Numbered from the stretch's first letter, positions 51,939 through 62,586 are shown. The stretch: 64,000 nucleotides of DNA from Schizochytrium sp. TIO01 (GCA_004764695.1 SMSO01000033.1:1689001-1753000), one strand, 5' to 3'. The notes: generated by a model from the sequence alone, not told the origin. Translations and numbers: made by a program.

Positions 51939-53597
51939 ATGGGCACGACGTGGTGCTGCCTGCTGGACGAGGAGGACGCCGGCAGCGAGCTTGGCGCCGA
52001 ACACGAAAGCTCTGTAGCGCTCGTGCGTACCCGCGAGCCTTATCATCAGAATAATCAGCGCCAAGGCGGCGGCGATCCGCACGGCCTCGGCGATCCTATC
52101 CGCGCGCCCGCGCTCAGTATCGAGGACGTTGCGCTCGTAGGCGCTCCATCAGACTCCAGAGCAGCATCGAGAACCCCTGAAGGCTTTAGCCCTGGCGCAT
52201 CCGCCACAAACTACGATTCTATCGCGGCGTCTTCAGCTGCAGTGGCAGCTGCTGAGGCAGCTGTTCTTGAGAAGTTTGCCTCCTCTCGAAATCAAAATAA
52301 CGTTGAGCACCAAAACCATCGCGGTGGAAAGTCAAGGTCTAGCGAAGCCGAGGATAACACTGAAGGCGACGAGATGCTGGCGAAAAGGTTTTTTGAGAGA
52401 GCTCGCCATTCTACGTCGAGAGCATCTTCGAGAAAATCTGCATCAAAATCTACGTCAATATCAAGAACTTCAAAGTTTACGAGTAGCGCTGCGGTAGCGA
52501 ATGCTGATATCTGTGAAAGTGATGAAAAAGATACTTTTGGCGCTGAAGAGGGAGACCGAAGATACAGCGGCCGTGAGGAAGATGACACAAGCAGTGTAGA
52601 CAAGGATGAAAGCGATGCTATGCAGGATTCTGACGAAAATGAGCCCCTGGAAGAAAAAGTTGCTCGCAACAAAACCAAAGGAGGAAAAGAAGAGATTCTA
52701 GGCACTGAGGTAAGACCTCATTTGCAGCTTGTAAGTCTGGGAATTATTGGTACAGGTCGTTCCAGCTCGATCAATACCCTGCTCAACTCCAGCTCGGCCT
52801 GTAAAGTCTCTGGCGGTCAGCTGCGGGGTACTCGTGGCTTTGCTGTCTCACAAAACATTGTATCAGAAGACCTTCCAGGACACCGCGAGATAAGTATGGA
52901 CTTTATTGACAGCGAGGGCTTGCGCCGCGACAAAAACGTGGACGCTCCTGAACTTGAACAGCACCTGGGCGCTCTGGCCCGTTCTTTGCGGAAGCTGCCC
53001 AACCATACAGTCTCACACATTATCTTCACTCTCGATCTTGAAGATCGTCAGAACGCTCCGACTGTGTGGAATTTGCTTACGCTTGTAGAAGCCTTTCGAG
53101 ATGTGAGGACCCACTGCTTCCTGTGTTTAACAAAGTGGAACTCCAACTCTGTGCAAGCGGAGTGGAATGATAAACTCCGTGAGTTTAGCCGTGCGAACCG
53201 TCGGGCCAAATCAGCGAGCACTTTGAAAGGGTCCCCTCCAAAGCCTGCAGAAATGCATAAGAGCTACCTAGATTACCTTGCATACTCTTTCCAACCAAAG
53301 ACAGAGGAGATTGCGCGTGAGAAACTCGAGCGCCTCTTGGAGTTTTTCGAAGATCGCATCATTTGGGCATACAATCTGGATAGCTTGCAAGTTGAGGATC
53401 GTGAAGATGGCGAGCTTCCTCCAATGTTTGAGGAAATGTATCGTTTTTATCGAGACGAAGCAATTGTGACACTCTGTAATTTTGGCGGCACGCCAATGTC
53501 TGTGAACTCTCTTGAACTTGTCAAGTGTGCATCTGAGGGCACCACGAAGGAGATTGTATCCAAGGCGCTTTCCTCAATCGCGTCTCTTATGCAGTAG
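51939..53597 (+). CDS. GIMAP/AIG1-like GTPase with degenerate P-loop and acylation-type N-terminus
   Basis: 552 residues from the ATG at 51939 (ACCATGGGC, strong context). The N-terminus MGTTWCCLL combines Gly2 with Cys6 and Cys7, the layout of myristoylated and palmitoylated membrane proteins. Residues 20-255 are Ser/Glu/Asp-rich and probably disordered. The G domain spans about 258-500: G1 GIIGTGRSS (268-276) with Arg274 in place of the usual Lys, G3 DFIDSEG (321-327) and G4-like TKWN (398-401). This pattern and the following hydrophobic strands resemble the AIG1/GIMAP/Toc paraseptin group. There is no C-terminal membrane helix. It may bind nucleotide weakly or act as a pseudo-GTPase. The family call is moderate. 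Confidence 0.72.
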   Translation: MGTTWCCLLDEEDAGSELGAEHESSVALVRTREPYHQNNQRQGGGDPHGLGDPIRAPALSIEDVALVGAPSDSRAASRTPEGFSPGASATNYDSIAASSAAVAAAEAAVLEKFASSRNQNNVEHQNHRGGKSRSSEAEDNTEGDEMLAKRFFERARHSTSRASSRKSASKSTSISRTSKFTSSAAVANADICESDEKDTFGAEEGDRRYSGREEDDTSSVDKDESDAMQDSDENEPLEEKVARNKTKGGKEEILGTEVRPHLQLVSLGIIGTGRSSSINTLLNSSSACKVSGGQLRGTRGFAVSQNIVSEDLPGHREISMDFIDSEGLRRDKNVDAPELEQHLGALARSLRKLPNHTVSHIIFTLDLEDRQNAPTVWNLLTLVEAFRDVRTHCFLCLTKWNSNSVQAEWNDKLREFSRANRRAKSASTLKGSPPKPAEMHKSYLDYLAYSFQPKTEEIAREKLERLLEFFEDRIIWAYNLDSLQVEDREDGELPPMFEEMYRFYRDEAIVTLCNFGGTPMSVNSLELVKCASEGTTKEIVSKALSSIASLMQ

Positions 53598-54865
53598 GGA
53601 AGATGCACATATTCCAAGCGGATCCTATCGTGTTAAGACACGCGCACATATACACAGCATGATTAATACAAGACTGAGACAGCAATTTTAAATTGTCGCT
53701 ATCTTTTCTAGCTACTAGAGTTGTTTCGCTGCGTGTATCACTGTCCTAGGAGCAACAGGAAGGCCGCAGGAGTATTTTTCTGTGACGTGAAGTCACCAAA
53801 CTACACTAGAAAAAATTGAGTGACGCTTGAACAATGTAGCAATTTGCGATAGAACTTTCATAGTCAAGAGTGTGAAGTTAGCAGTGGTGATTAAAGAAGA
53901 ATATCTCCTTGCCCTTCAAACTCCTCCACTTCATCCTCTGCTCCTAATAATCTGAATCTAATTCCATGAACACAAGTATTTTGTTATGTGAAGTTTGGAT
54001 ATGCGTAGTTTATTATGCGTATCTATATCCCTGAAGAGAAGAGAAAAGTGATAAATGAATTAGTGCTAGTGGTAAGCTTGGAGCTAAACTGTGACTGAAA
54101 AATCCATTTTCGCATTGCATCCATTCTCTATCATGGTTGATTTCCCTTTCTTTCTTTCATTCTTTCCTTTTATTTTTTTTTAAAGTATTTTTTAAAAGTA
54201 TTTAAAAAATTTTTAAATAAACATTTTAATTCAAAAAGCTTTTTAATTCAATATAAAAATAAACATGATTGTATGGTTTGTTGAGAATTCTGGAGAATTT
54301 ACAAAACGTTTGTTCCAGGAGTAATCTGAGGAAATATCAGTGCCACATGTGTACCTTCGCCCCCCTCTGAGCACTGCATTGTCATGTACACCGCCTGCAT
54401 TTGGTAAAACCAAATTACGTTCAGGTAGTCTGAAGTTTTGCGCGCTAGAACCTCTTGTAAAAAAAAGACTACAACTCGCAATTCTGAAACCTTTAGTACG
54501 GGAGCTGTCTGCATTCAGATAAAATTTTAAAAACACTATTTGAAAAAATAAGGTAAACTGGTCGCTTTGCTCGAAAGTGACGTTGGTAGGTACTGCAATG
54601 CATTGCTTATAGGCTCTTAGAGGCAATAGCACACCCTTTACACAATACCAATTTGCTTCTCAAACTTTGAATTTTGTGTTGCGTTTGAGGCTTTAAAACA
54701 TAACAACTACTAAAAGTTCTACTACAAATCATGATGCTTGGCGAAGAAGTTACTCATTATAAATAGAAAACACGCATTTGTGTTCAGCTAGATAAACACG
54801 AATACATAGGAGGGCTATACACGTTTATCCTTGTAACAATATAATTTATACACATGCTGGCAGGT
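53598..54865. other. AT-rich intergenic region with 12-bp palindrome
   Basis: No gene seen. AAAAAGCTTTTT at 54233-54244 is a perfect palindrome, flanked by two direct copies of TTTTAATTCAA (54224-54234 and 54241-54251). The surrounding 70 bases are nearly pure A/T. Confidence 0.5.
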
Positions 54866-54947
54866 CAAAAAGGCCCTTTTAAGAACGAGTGATTCCGCAA
54901 AGTGGCCAAGAGAGAAGCAGTAATATTCACTCGTAACGCCTATGAAA
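54866..54947 (+). repeat. 82-bp direct repeat, copy 1
   Basis: Near-identical to 55929-56011, with a single one-base indel. It contains a near-palindrome AAAAGGCCCTTTT and an 8-base inverted pair ACGAGTGA / TCACTCGT that could form a hairpin. Confidence 0.9.
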
Positions 54948-55928
54948 ACATATTTGTTGCCGATCAACTACTTCTAGGCCAATCTCTTCCTGCTCTCATG
55001 AAATAAAATTAGAAAGGAGTGAACATAGAGACATATGGACAAACAAAAATCTTAATTACAATATTGTGATGTATGAAAACATAGAATTGATTTGCCGGCC
55101 CAACTGGAAGCACGATAGACAGAAGTTTTCCTTGAAATAAGAAACCATTTTGATACAGGCACACATCATCCTGCATAAACGCAGTCCTACATTCGGACGC
55201 TTGCTACCATTTACTATATTTAAGTATTGTTCATTTGATCTGATTACTGAAAAGTGTATAGACCTGTGAAAGTACTCTGATTATATTTATTTTTAAAATT
55301 TTGTCCCAGCTTTTGTCCTCTACCTAGTACTGCTGGAAGATCGCTTATTGCATCAAAAAGAAGTTAAATTCTCTCAAGTTGAAAAGTATGAAAATAGAAA
55401 ATACTGTCGAAATATAATAGTATCATTAACGCCCCATAATCTAACAGAAAACAAATTAAATATCATTGAACGCTCTCGACTTGCCATCTCTTTAGTGCAT
55501 TAAAAAACTGAGAATAGAATATAGTGTGTCAAAGTATTTTGCTTTTCTTCTTTTCTAAGTGTTTAGGTGCTGGTGCTTTGCATTGTCTGAAACAAGAAAA
55601 GAATGCAATTTGAATTAAGTGGTTGTTTTCTGGGGTCTGCCATTCTACTACTGACATAAGCTTCCTAGAGCTCGTTCAAACTAATTACGCTTTGATCTAC
55701 ATAACAGCGAAAACTGTGTTTTGAGAGCGTCTAGCGGTTAATAGTTTTTAGATACTACCCCTATCAGTTGCATGAGAATGGGAACAAGTTTGGCACAGAT
55801 TGACCAGTGGCGTCTTTGCAGCAAACAAATACGCAGCTCGCATTTTCAAAGAAGACTCTAGCGATAGGTTAATTTAGACAGGTGTTGCAGCAAGCCACAC
55901 AAGAGTTGTCTTAACACGCTAAATACGC
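54948..55928. other. Non-coding segment between the two 82-bp repeats
   Basis: About 980 AT-rich bases with no open frame of note. Possibly the interior of a small non-autonomous mobile element bounded by the repeats. No transposase, primer-binding site or target-site duplication was recognised. Confidence 0.4.
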
Positions 55929-56011
55929 CAAAAAGGCCCTTTTAAGAACGAGTGATTCCGCAAAGTGGCCAAGAGAGAAGCAGATAATATTCACTCGTAA
56001 CGCCTATGAAA
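55929..56011 (+). repeat. 82-bp direct repeat, copy 2
   Basis: Same orientation as copy 1, 83 bases long because of one inserted A. The broken armadillo-repeat frame opens about 11 bases after it. Confidence 0.9.
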
Positions 56012-56021
56012 TCATAGCTAA

Positions 56022-56834
56022 GGCAATGGTAGTCAATTTAGTAATGCTCAACTTCAAAGCGCCGCTTGCAATACCATGTCAATTATGGCTCAAGGTATGG
56101 ATAAATCTGACAAAGAATCTTTGTGTCGGTTGATATTCCCAAGAATTATCGCAGCTATGCAAAATTATACCAAAGACGCAAATGTTCAAGCCCATACTCC
56201 ATTAGTGCTCAAATCTTCATCAGAAGGGAATGCGCAAAACCAAGATTTGCTAGTAGGATCTCTTCAATGTTATAAACCGATTGTTGCAGCAATGCGGAAC
56301 CATTCTGCAGGAGAAACTCTACAAGAGAAAGCTTGCAAATTGCTCAAGGATATCGGATGTGATAGCGTTCACAATCAACACTTGATTCTTCAGGGGCTCG
56401 ACACTCGTACAGCTTTTAGTGCAGCAATGCGTAACCACGCTGCAAATGCGAGTCTACAAGAGGAAGGCTTTGTTCTGCTTGGAAATCTTGCAGGTGACAA
56501 GATTGGCAAGAGAGGATAGTTCTTTAGGTACTTGATGATCGAAACGTAATTGCTGAAGCAATGAGAACCCACGCTGCAAACGATAGTTTACAAGAGAAAG
56601 CTATTATTTTGCTCAGAAGCCTTGCAATTAATAGCACTCACAGCACTTAAGTTCCTGGACCTCGTTGAACACATTGTTGAGGCAATGTGCAACCACTCTG
56701 CAAATTCACAAGTACAAAAGCGCGCCTGCGATGTATTCTCTGTTCTTGCAACACATGTTGACCGCAACGCGTCTGTTCTGAAACTTGAACAAAAAGCAGG
56801 TACCAGTATTCTTAGTCTCTCAAAACGCATATAG
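56022..56834 (+). pseudogene. Broken armadillo-type repeat gene fragment
   Basis: At least five repeat units of about 42-44 residues, recognised by [IA]xAAMRNHxxNxxLQEKAC...LL. Units one to three lie in one frame (open from 56022; internal ATG at 56076; stop at 56517-56519). Unit four (AEAMRTHAANDSLQEKA) continues at 56528-56647 in another frame and stops. Unit five (VEAMCNHSANSQVQKRAC) lies at 56622-56834 back in the first frame. The first codons (NAQLQSAACNT) look like the second half of an earlier unit, so the 5' end is missing. Armadillo-like repeats normally bind proteins in scaffolds. Two frameshifts plus truncation indicate a pseudogene, unless they are assembly errors or very short introns. 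Confidence 0.75.
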
Positions 56835-57782
56835 ACAATGCAGATCTCCGAGAAAGTGCATGCACTGCTCTTACACAAATTTATGGCGTGGAACAATCAG
56901 CCTGCACTACCCAGGCGGAGCTAGAAGCCAGTGATCCGAGTGTAGATCTCAGCTTTTCCACCACCGCAGTTCATAGCATTTTCCGCTGCGTCTGACGCGC
57001 CTGTCCCCCCAGAGTGCACACCCATGTCCCCATACTAGCGCACACCGGAGACACCCCCTCGGCTTCCCAGCCAGGTTCATAATATGGGGTAACGCAGGGA
57101 ACTTTTAAATAGTTTTGCGCAAAAGCTTTTGATACTAGTTTGATCAGGCGTGGTTCGGCAGCCCGTGCCACCCCGGACTGCCTCAGGACGAGGAAATGGC
57201 CGCAGCAAAGAGGAAATCGACGCCGAGACCACCCTGCGCCACCACCGCTTCCACCCAGGATCTGGACTCCCGCCTTGCCTCGCGTAGCGCCTGCTGAGCC
57301 TCACGAGTGGCTCCTGCTGCGGTTGCCTCATTGATTGCAATTCAATTCGCGACGCTGGGGAAGAAAGAAGAAATAGAGACATATAGGTAACTCAAGATCG
57401 AAGGAAAGGAGCAACTCGTGAGGCAAAGGCCTTGAGCTCTGGTATTGTGGCTTCGGCTGCTGCCAATTCTGGGCTACGGTACAGAGCTAGGATCACGCTG
57501 CTTACTTGACTTACTTGAGAGATTGCTGCCATAAGTCTGATCGCGGACTTTGGTTTCTTCGTAGGCGTCGTATTGCACGAAGTGTGTCACGTGTTTGTGG
57601 TTGGATTGCTTGGTCCATTCACGTGCTCGTTTTGCAGATCATATTATTGTAGCGAGCTCGAAGAATTCGAGGGTATTGCAGACTTTGAGTTAGGGAAGGA
57701 TCCAAGTTCGGGTGAACTATTGTTGAATATTTTTTAGGGTGTGGTGGTAATAGGTAATAGCTGTGGTTTCGTTCTTTTCAAG
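56835..57782. other. Spacer before LysM gene
   Basis: About 0.95 kb; GC rises in 57000-57330, where no convincing gene is seen. A pyrimidine stretch ending TTTTTTAG near 57737 could be a splice acceptor for a 5' UTR intron of the LysM gene. Confidence 0.45.
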
Positions 57783-58805
57783 ATGCATCGTTTACTGGGC
57801 CTCCGCAAGAAAAAGGCTGCCGCCGCCGAGGAGCAACGCGCCAAAGCGGATCAGAACATGGATAAACTCTTTGCTCAGTACCAACAAACTCGCTCGGAGT
57901 CGTCAAGCCCTGCCCCACAACAGGAAGCTGTGTCTCCTACTCCTCCTCCTCCTCCTCCTCCTCAAGCTCAGCTACAGCAGAAATCTCAACAGGAGCAACG
58001 CCTGCAAGCGAATCACTGGCAAGATCCTTGTGAGAACAAAGAGAATGCGACGAGCAAGACTGCAGCAGCGCTAGTGAAACCTCGGGACGATGCCGTAGAG
58101 CCAAAGGCAAATGAAGACTTGAATGAAAATGCAAAGGAAGAGGACTTCTTCATTCATGAGGTGACGCCAGCAGACACATTGGGCGGCTTGGAGCTGCGCT
58201 ATGGCGTGTCGAGCTCTCTGATCCGGCGTCTTAATGGGATGACAAGCGACCGTCTTAATGCTTTCATGCAGCTTAAAATTCCCAAGAAGAATCATCGACA
58301 GCCTACAAACCTGGCGCCCACCATGATCGTAGACAAGCGAACTGAGAAGATGCAGATTTTGCGTGTCTTCAGGATTAATTTTCCTGATATTGGTGAGCAT
58401 GAAGTTGAATATTATCTCTCTATGGCGAAGGGTTCAGTCCGTGAAGGCCTTGAGCTCTGCCGTCGAGACATTGAATGGGAGCGCAAAAACAAGCGTCTGC
58501 AGCGTTTCCACTCTGCTAAGAAACATCAGGCGCAAATGAAGGCTCAACAAGAGCAACTATCGCTCGTATCTCCAGATGCTTCTACTCCAGCAACCTCGCC
58601 TTCTGCGGCTTGGTTTGCGTCATGGGGCCAGAATCAGTCTGAAAACACAGACCAGAACCAAAAGAGTTTTGAAGAGAAGCCGGAGGCTTCGTGGGATTCT
58701 GTGGACCAAATTCTACGCTCCAACGATCCGGACGGCCCAAATGTCTCTCTCCTCGATCGCGATTACCTCATGTCTTCGCCTGGAGCCCCTTCTGCCCATC
58801 GCTAA
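57783..58805 (+). CDS. LysM-domain protein with CUE/UBA-like helical region
   Basis: 340 residues from the ATG at 57783; the frame extends upstream only through non-ATG codons. Seen: a basic coiled start (residues 1-30), an eight-Pro run near 53-60 encoded by CCT repeats, and a LysM domain at about 123-168 (FFIHEVTPADTLGGLELRYG ... LKIPKK). This resembles intracellular LYSMD1/2-type domains rather than secreted chitin-binding ones. A three-helix CUE/UBA-like segment follows at about 188-230 (LRVFRINFPDIGEHEVEYYL). There is no signal peptide, so it is probably cytosolic, possibly linking ubiquitin to trafficking, which is speculative. The gene is convergent with NEDD1. Confidence 0.8.
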   Translation: MHRLLGLRKKKAAAAEEQRAKADQNMDKLFAQYQQTRSESSSPAPQQEAVSPTPPPPPPPQAQLQQKSQQEQRLQANHWQDPCENKENATSKTAAALVKPRDDAVEPKANEDLNENAKEEDFFIHEVTPADTLGGLELRYGVSSSLIRRLNGMTSDRLNAFMQLKIPKKNHRQPTNLAPTMIVDKRTEKMQILRVFRINFPDIGEHEVEYYLSMAKGSVREGLELCRRDIEWERKNKRLQRFHSAKKHQAQMKAQQEQLSLVSPDASTPATSPSAAWFASWGQNQSENTDQNQKSFEEKPEASWDSVDQILRSNDPDGPNVSLLDRDYLMSSPGAPSAHR

Positions 58806-59324
58806 AGGAGTCAAGCCGCCTCTTGCGCGTTTGCATATATATATTCTCAAACATGCACCATAAATTTCGCTCTCGCGCTATTAGTACACGCTTGCAGCTT
58901 GCACTCATCCGGCTATTCAACCCCTTCTTCGCTTTTCTGGCTCCTTTCCCTTTTGTATGTAGAATGGCTTTTCCAATGAGTGTTAAAGGCATCGCTAGCA
59001 CGGCTCTGTGCAGGACCCCCTTCCTCCATGTACTACCTACATACTACAGCCATTTTACTGGCTGCCTCCTTGGAATTTAAAAACAGATAAATAAATACAA
59101 ATTCATTTCTAAAGAAAGAAAACCCCGACCCTTTGAAGTATTGAAGCTATGATGAGCAAATGGAACACTTCGCTTTTAGGTGTGTTTTACATTTTATGAC
59201 GACATTGGGCGTATCTTTGACGGGAGCTACAGAATACCCTATAACAAAAGAGTAGTTATTTGTTCCTTTTTAAAAGTAAGTTCATAAGATCTATCTAAAC
59301 AAGGTGAAACGTCGTTTCTCGTTC
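58806..59324. other. Convergent 3' spacer between LysM and NEDD1 genes
   Basis: About 0.5 kb holding two 3' UTRs. No further gene seen. Confidence 0.6.
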
Positions 59325-61313
59325 TTAATAAAGATTGCGCAGCCTTTCATTTTCAGCTCGAAGTCGATTATTCTCCTCAACCAGGTCAGCAAATTTACTT
59401 GTGTAAGTATCAAGGACCTGTCTAATGTCACTCATTTGCAGACGGAATTGCCGCATCATTTCTAGCTGTACATTCTGCACGTCCTCTCGCACGTCTTGGC
59501 GTACATCATCAATCATATTTTCGACCTGCGTCATCCACTCTGCAGGCATTGTTGCTGCTGGTGAGAGTGCGACGTTGGAGGTTTTGTTGTTGTTTGTCAA
59601 ATCATTAGGCGTTTCAAAGTCTGCACTTCGCTTAGACTCAGAAATCATGCTTAAAACACTAGTGGCCTCCTCGTCCCGACGAGGTGGGGTGTCACGCCGC
59701 GCGCCCTGGCTCTGAGATGTGTTTGGTACAGAGCGTGGGCCAGGCGTAATGTCAGCGTCTTGTGCGCGTAAAGAAGATTTTACATTTTGAGAGCCTCTCA
59801 CAGGCCCTGGCGTTGGAGCTAGCTCAGGACGTGGCGATAATGGCGGTTCAGCTGCTTGCGAGCTTTCTTGGGAATGAGACGAGGCAGTAACATTCTTGTT
59901 ATCACTATCACTGCCTATTGCTCCTGGTGCAAGAGCTAGCTTTGCCAGTGAAGAAACCTGGTTCGACCCAGCACTTTGTGGACTCTGGTCTTCCTCAATT
60001 GGTCCCAGCTGTGAGGCATTCGCATGCGACCTTCCGGACGGCATAGGTGGGGGTTTTGCTGGAGAAAACAAATCGCTATGCGTTGTTTGACGTGGCTTCC
60101 TTAACTGAGCCTGCACACGAGAAGATTGAGCAGCTAAAAGCTCGGCATCACTTGAGTTGATCTCTCCCGCTGCTAAAGAGGTGTTTGTTGTTGCTATTGG
60201 TGCTGAGCTTCCAGCTACAGTGGCTGTGCTGGACAAAGAGGTCGACGAGCGAACCTCGCCCGACGCGCGTGATGTTTGAGTCCTGCTGGATGACTGTGTG
60301 CGTGAAGTGGACGAAGCGCGTGATGAGTTCATTGCAGAGCTCATGGATTTGCCTGATGGGGATGGAATATAAAATCGTACGCGAGCAACAGGGTGGGGTG
60401 CATGTACCTCAATTTTTTGCAATATAGTCATGCCACCGCGGAGCTCACAGAGCAGAACAAGACCAGTAGAGGTCCCGAGGGCAACTTTGTCTCCAGATGG
60501 CGCAAAACTGAGCGAAGTTAGTGCATAGTCTAGAGTTGTTTTCCGCAAAATGGTAGAGCGGCTCGAATCCATCATTAGCGCTGCTCCGTCGAGACCAACA
60601 CTCATAAGAAGTGTCCGATTAGCGGGAGAAAATGAAATGTCACTGGCAGCTCCTCGGTGCGCTTTGGGGAAAGAAGCCTTAATAGACAGTGTCGTGGTAT
60701 CCCAGACATAAACACTGCCAGAGTCAGAACATGTTGCAACGATATCGCGGCGAAAGGGGTTAAAGTGAACAGCACGGATTGGCGCTGCAGGTTGCTGAGA
60801 GCCACGATTCTCCTCTGTTGGCGTTTTAAGCACAGCGATGCGCTTATTTGAGGTAAGACTAAACACTGTCAGATCACCACTTGTACTGCCAGCAGCAACT
60901 TGGGCAGAGTCCATATTAAAGGAAATGCAAGTTGCTGGTGTAGTAAATGCATTATATGACTGTGCAACTCGGCGCATTTTGAGATCCCAGAGGCGCAGAT
61001 ACCCGTCTTCCGCAGCGGTTGCAGCGTAGCGTGACTTATTACAAAACGCAACTGCATTTACAGCTCCACGCTGGTCTACAGGAATAGGTAAACCTCCCAG
61101 GTTTTGATTCTTTTCGACTTGGCATAGCCCGACATTTCCATCATCACGGCTCATGATTAAAGCCTGGCCATGTGGATCAAAATCAAGCGACGTGAGCCTA
61201 GCAGACGAACTCTTATCCTGCAGAACGGTTTCACGCACTATCGTCGAGCAGTTACCACTCAGGACATGCATGGCTACCTCTTGCGCACATGATGCGAGTA
61301 ATAATTCGCCCAT
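59325..61313 (-). CDS. NEDD1: NEDD1-like WD40 protein, gamma-tubulin ring complex targeting factor
   Basis: 662 residues, single exon, about the length of animal NEDD1. NEDD1 recruits gamma-tubulin ring complexes to centrosomes/basal bodies and spindles. Seen: a WD40 propeller at about 1-315 (AEDGYLRLWDLK, CSDSGSVYVWDT and SVGLDGAALMMDS are clear blades), a long Ser/Thr/Pro-rich linker at 315-590 rich in possible phosphorylation sites, and a C-terminal helix at about 594-662. That helix (QLEMMRQFRLQMSDIRQVL, with residues from VQLEM on, and ENNRLRAENERLR) closely follows the gamma-tubulin-binding tail of NEDD1. The combination of propeller and tail makes the call firm. Confidence 0.9.
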   Translation of the reverse strand: MGELLLASCAQEVAMHVLSGNCSTIVRETVLQDKSSSARLTSLDFDPHGQALIMSRDDGNVGLCQVEKNQNLGGLPIPVDQRGAVNAVAFCNKSRYAATAAEDGYLRLWDLKMRRVAQSYNAFTTPATCISFNMDSAQVAAGSTSGDLTVFSLTSNKRIAVLKTPTEENRGSQQPAAPIRAVHFNPFRRDIVATCSDSGSVYVWDTTTLSIKASFPKAHRGAASDISFSPANRTLLMSVGLDGAALMMDSSRSTILRKTTLDYALTSLSFAPSGDKVALGTSTGLVLLCELRGGMTILQKIEVHAPHPVARVRFYIPSPSGKSMSSAMNSSRASSTSRTQSSSRTQTSRASGEVRSSTSLSSTATVAGSSAPIATTNTSLAAGEINSSDAELLAAQSSRVQAQLRKPRQTTHSDLFSPAKPPPMPSGRSHANASQLGPIEEDQSPQSAGSNQVSSLAKLALAPGAIGSDSDNKNVTASSHSQESSQAAEPPLSPRPELAPTPGPVRGSQNVKSSLRAQDADITPGPRSVPNTSQSQGARRDTPPRRDEEATSVLSMISESKRSADFETPNDLTNNNKTSNVALSPAATMPAEWMTQVENMIDDVRQDVREDVQNVQLEMMRQFRLQMSDIRQVLDTYTSKFADLVEENNRLRAENERLRNLY

Positions 61314-62586
61314 GATTTATGAAAAAATGTGTACGGGAACAATACTCGTAAATTGCACAAACCTGAGGAATTTCGCAGCTCACACACAACCCACTCGTTC
61401 CGCTAAATTTACTCAATGCCAATACTTTCCTCCTTGTACAAACTCCACTTTCTCGTACAGCACAACTGCACCGAAGACCCCCCCCGCGTTCCTGAATGCT
61501 CTTACGAAAAGGGCACAGCGTTTTCAACCCAAGTAAGAAAGAATCAAAGAAGTTGAAGCAGAAGCACCAAAGTGAAAGTGAACAACGGTTGTTGCCGCTG
61601 GAGCCCACCAAGTTCACAGCCCGTCCTTCTCGGCACTTGCGTTTGCTCCTCAGCTGGTCCAGACGCTCTGCCAGCCAGCGGACCGAGTCACTACCTCGTC
61701 TGCAGCCCGAGCCTGCTCTGCAGCCCGAACTTGCGCGCAGCCCGAACAAAGTCTGCGGCTTCTTCAAGCTCATCATCTTTCACCTTCTTTTTCAATGATC
61801 TCTCCATCATTCTCAAAACCATTCTCAGTCCTCCTCACATTTACTATGGCATGTCATATTCGATACCCTTTCGGTACCCAATTTACCTCTTGAGATTTTC
61901 CCTTTAATCGCAGTTCTCTCTTTTTCTGATTACAATGATCAACTTTAATTAGAAATGAAAAAATCTGCCATTAATTGACCCGCGAGATGCTATGATCTTC
62001 TTAAAGTATGGCTGTTTCGCATTTCAAGGCCTCTACTAGCTCATGGGCTAAACCTTAGGAGTTTCACTTCCCTCGACCAAGCAGGTCATATAGAAGATTC
62101 CCTAGCAGTGCGGTATGTCAACTTTTGGGGCCATTTGCAACATTTGGTACAAAGAGGGCCAAAATTAAAAAACAGACTTAAAAGGGTGGAAATAGACCGG
62201 CGACTCGGAAAGCGTGGCCTCCACGAAGCTCGCCATCGATGGCTCCAACTCCCCTTCGTTCGCGCCTGTTACGCTACTGCTGCTGGTCGGCGCGCAGACC
62301 CGCGGGCTTATAAATTAACACCGTGCAAATCATCGCACCGCAGATACAACGCAAGCAAAACCTACAGGTTAGCATCGAGGCAGAGGCCGCGGCGGAGATC
62401 CATTGGATCTTCTTGGTCTAGAGCTTCTCTGCTTTTGGGTGCTCCAAAGGCCGTGTGGTGAACTTTCAAGAACAACTCTGGACCTCGGGAGATATCTCTA
62501 GGTCTTACTGAATTTGTTCTCGCAGATTTCAGGTGAAAGGCAAGGTTGAAGTAAATTTTGCGAGTAACTCGATAAATTAAGGCAAG
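61314..62586. other. Divergent promoter region of NEDD1 and DRG1
   Basis: About 1.3 kb with no further gene seen. The stretch before DRG1 is GC-richer and holds the TATA-like element listed separately. Confidence 0.5.
62309..62314 (+). promoter_or_regulatory. TATAAA box candidate upstream of DRG1
   Basis: TATAAA lies in a GC-rich context (GCGGGCTTATAAATTAAC) 273 bases before the DRG1 ATG. This leaves room for a 5' UTR of about 240 bases or a small 5' UTR intron. Transcription start not known. Confidence 0.25.

Noticed and set aside
54866-54947. 82-bp repeat as a tRNA or SINE
   Set aside because: Length fits a tRNA with variable arm, but no T-loop consensus, no paired acceptor ends and no A/B boxes are visible.
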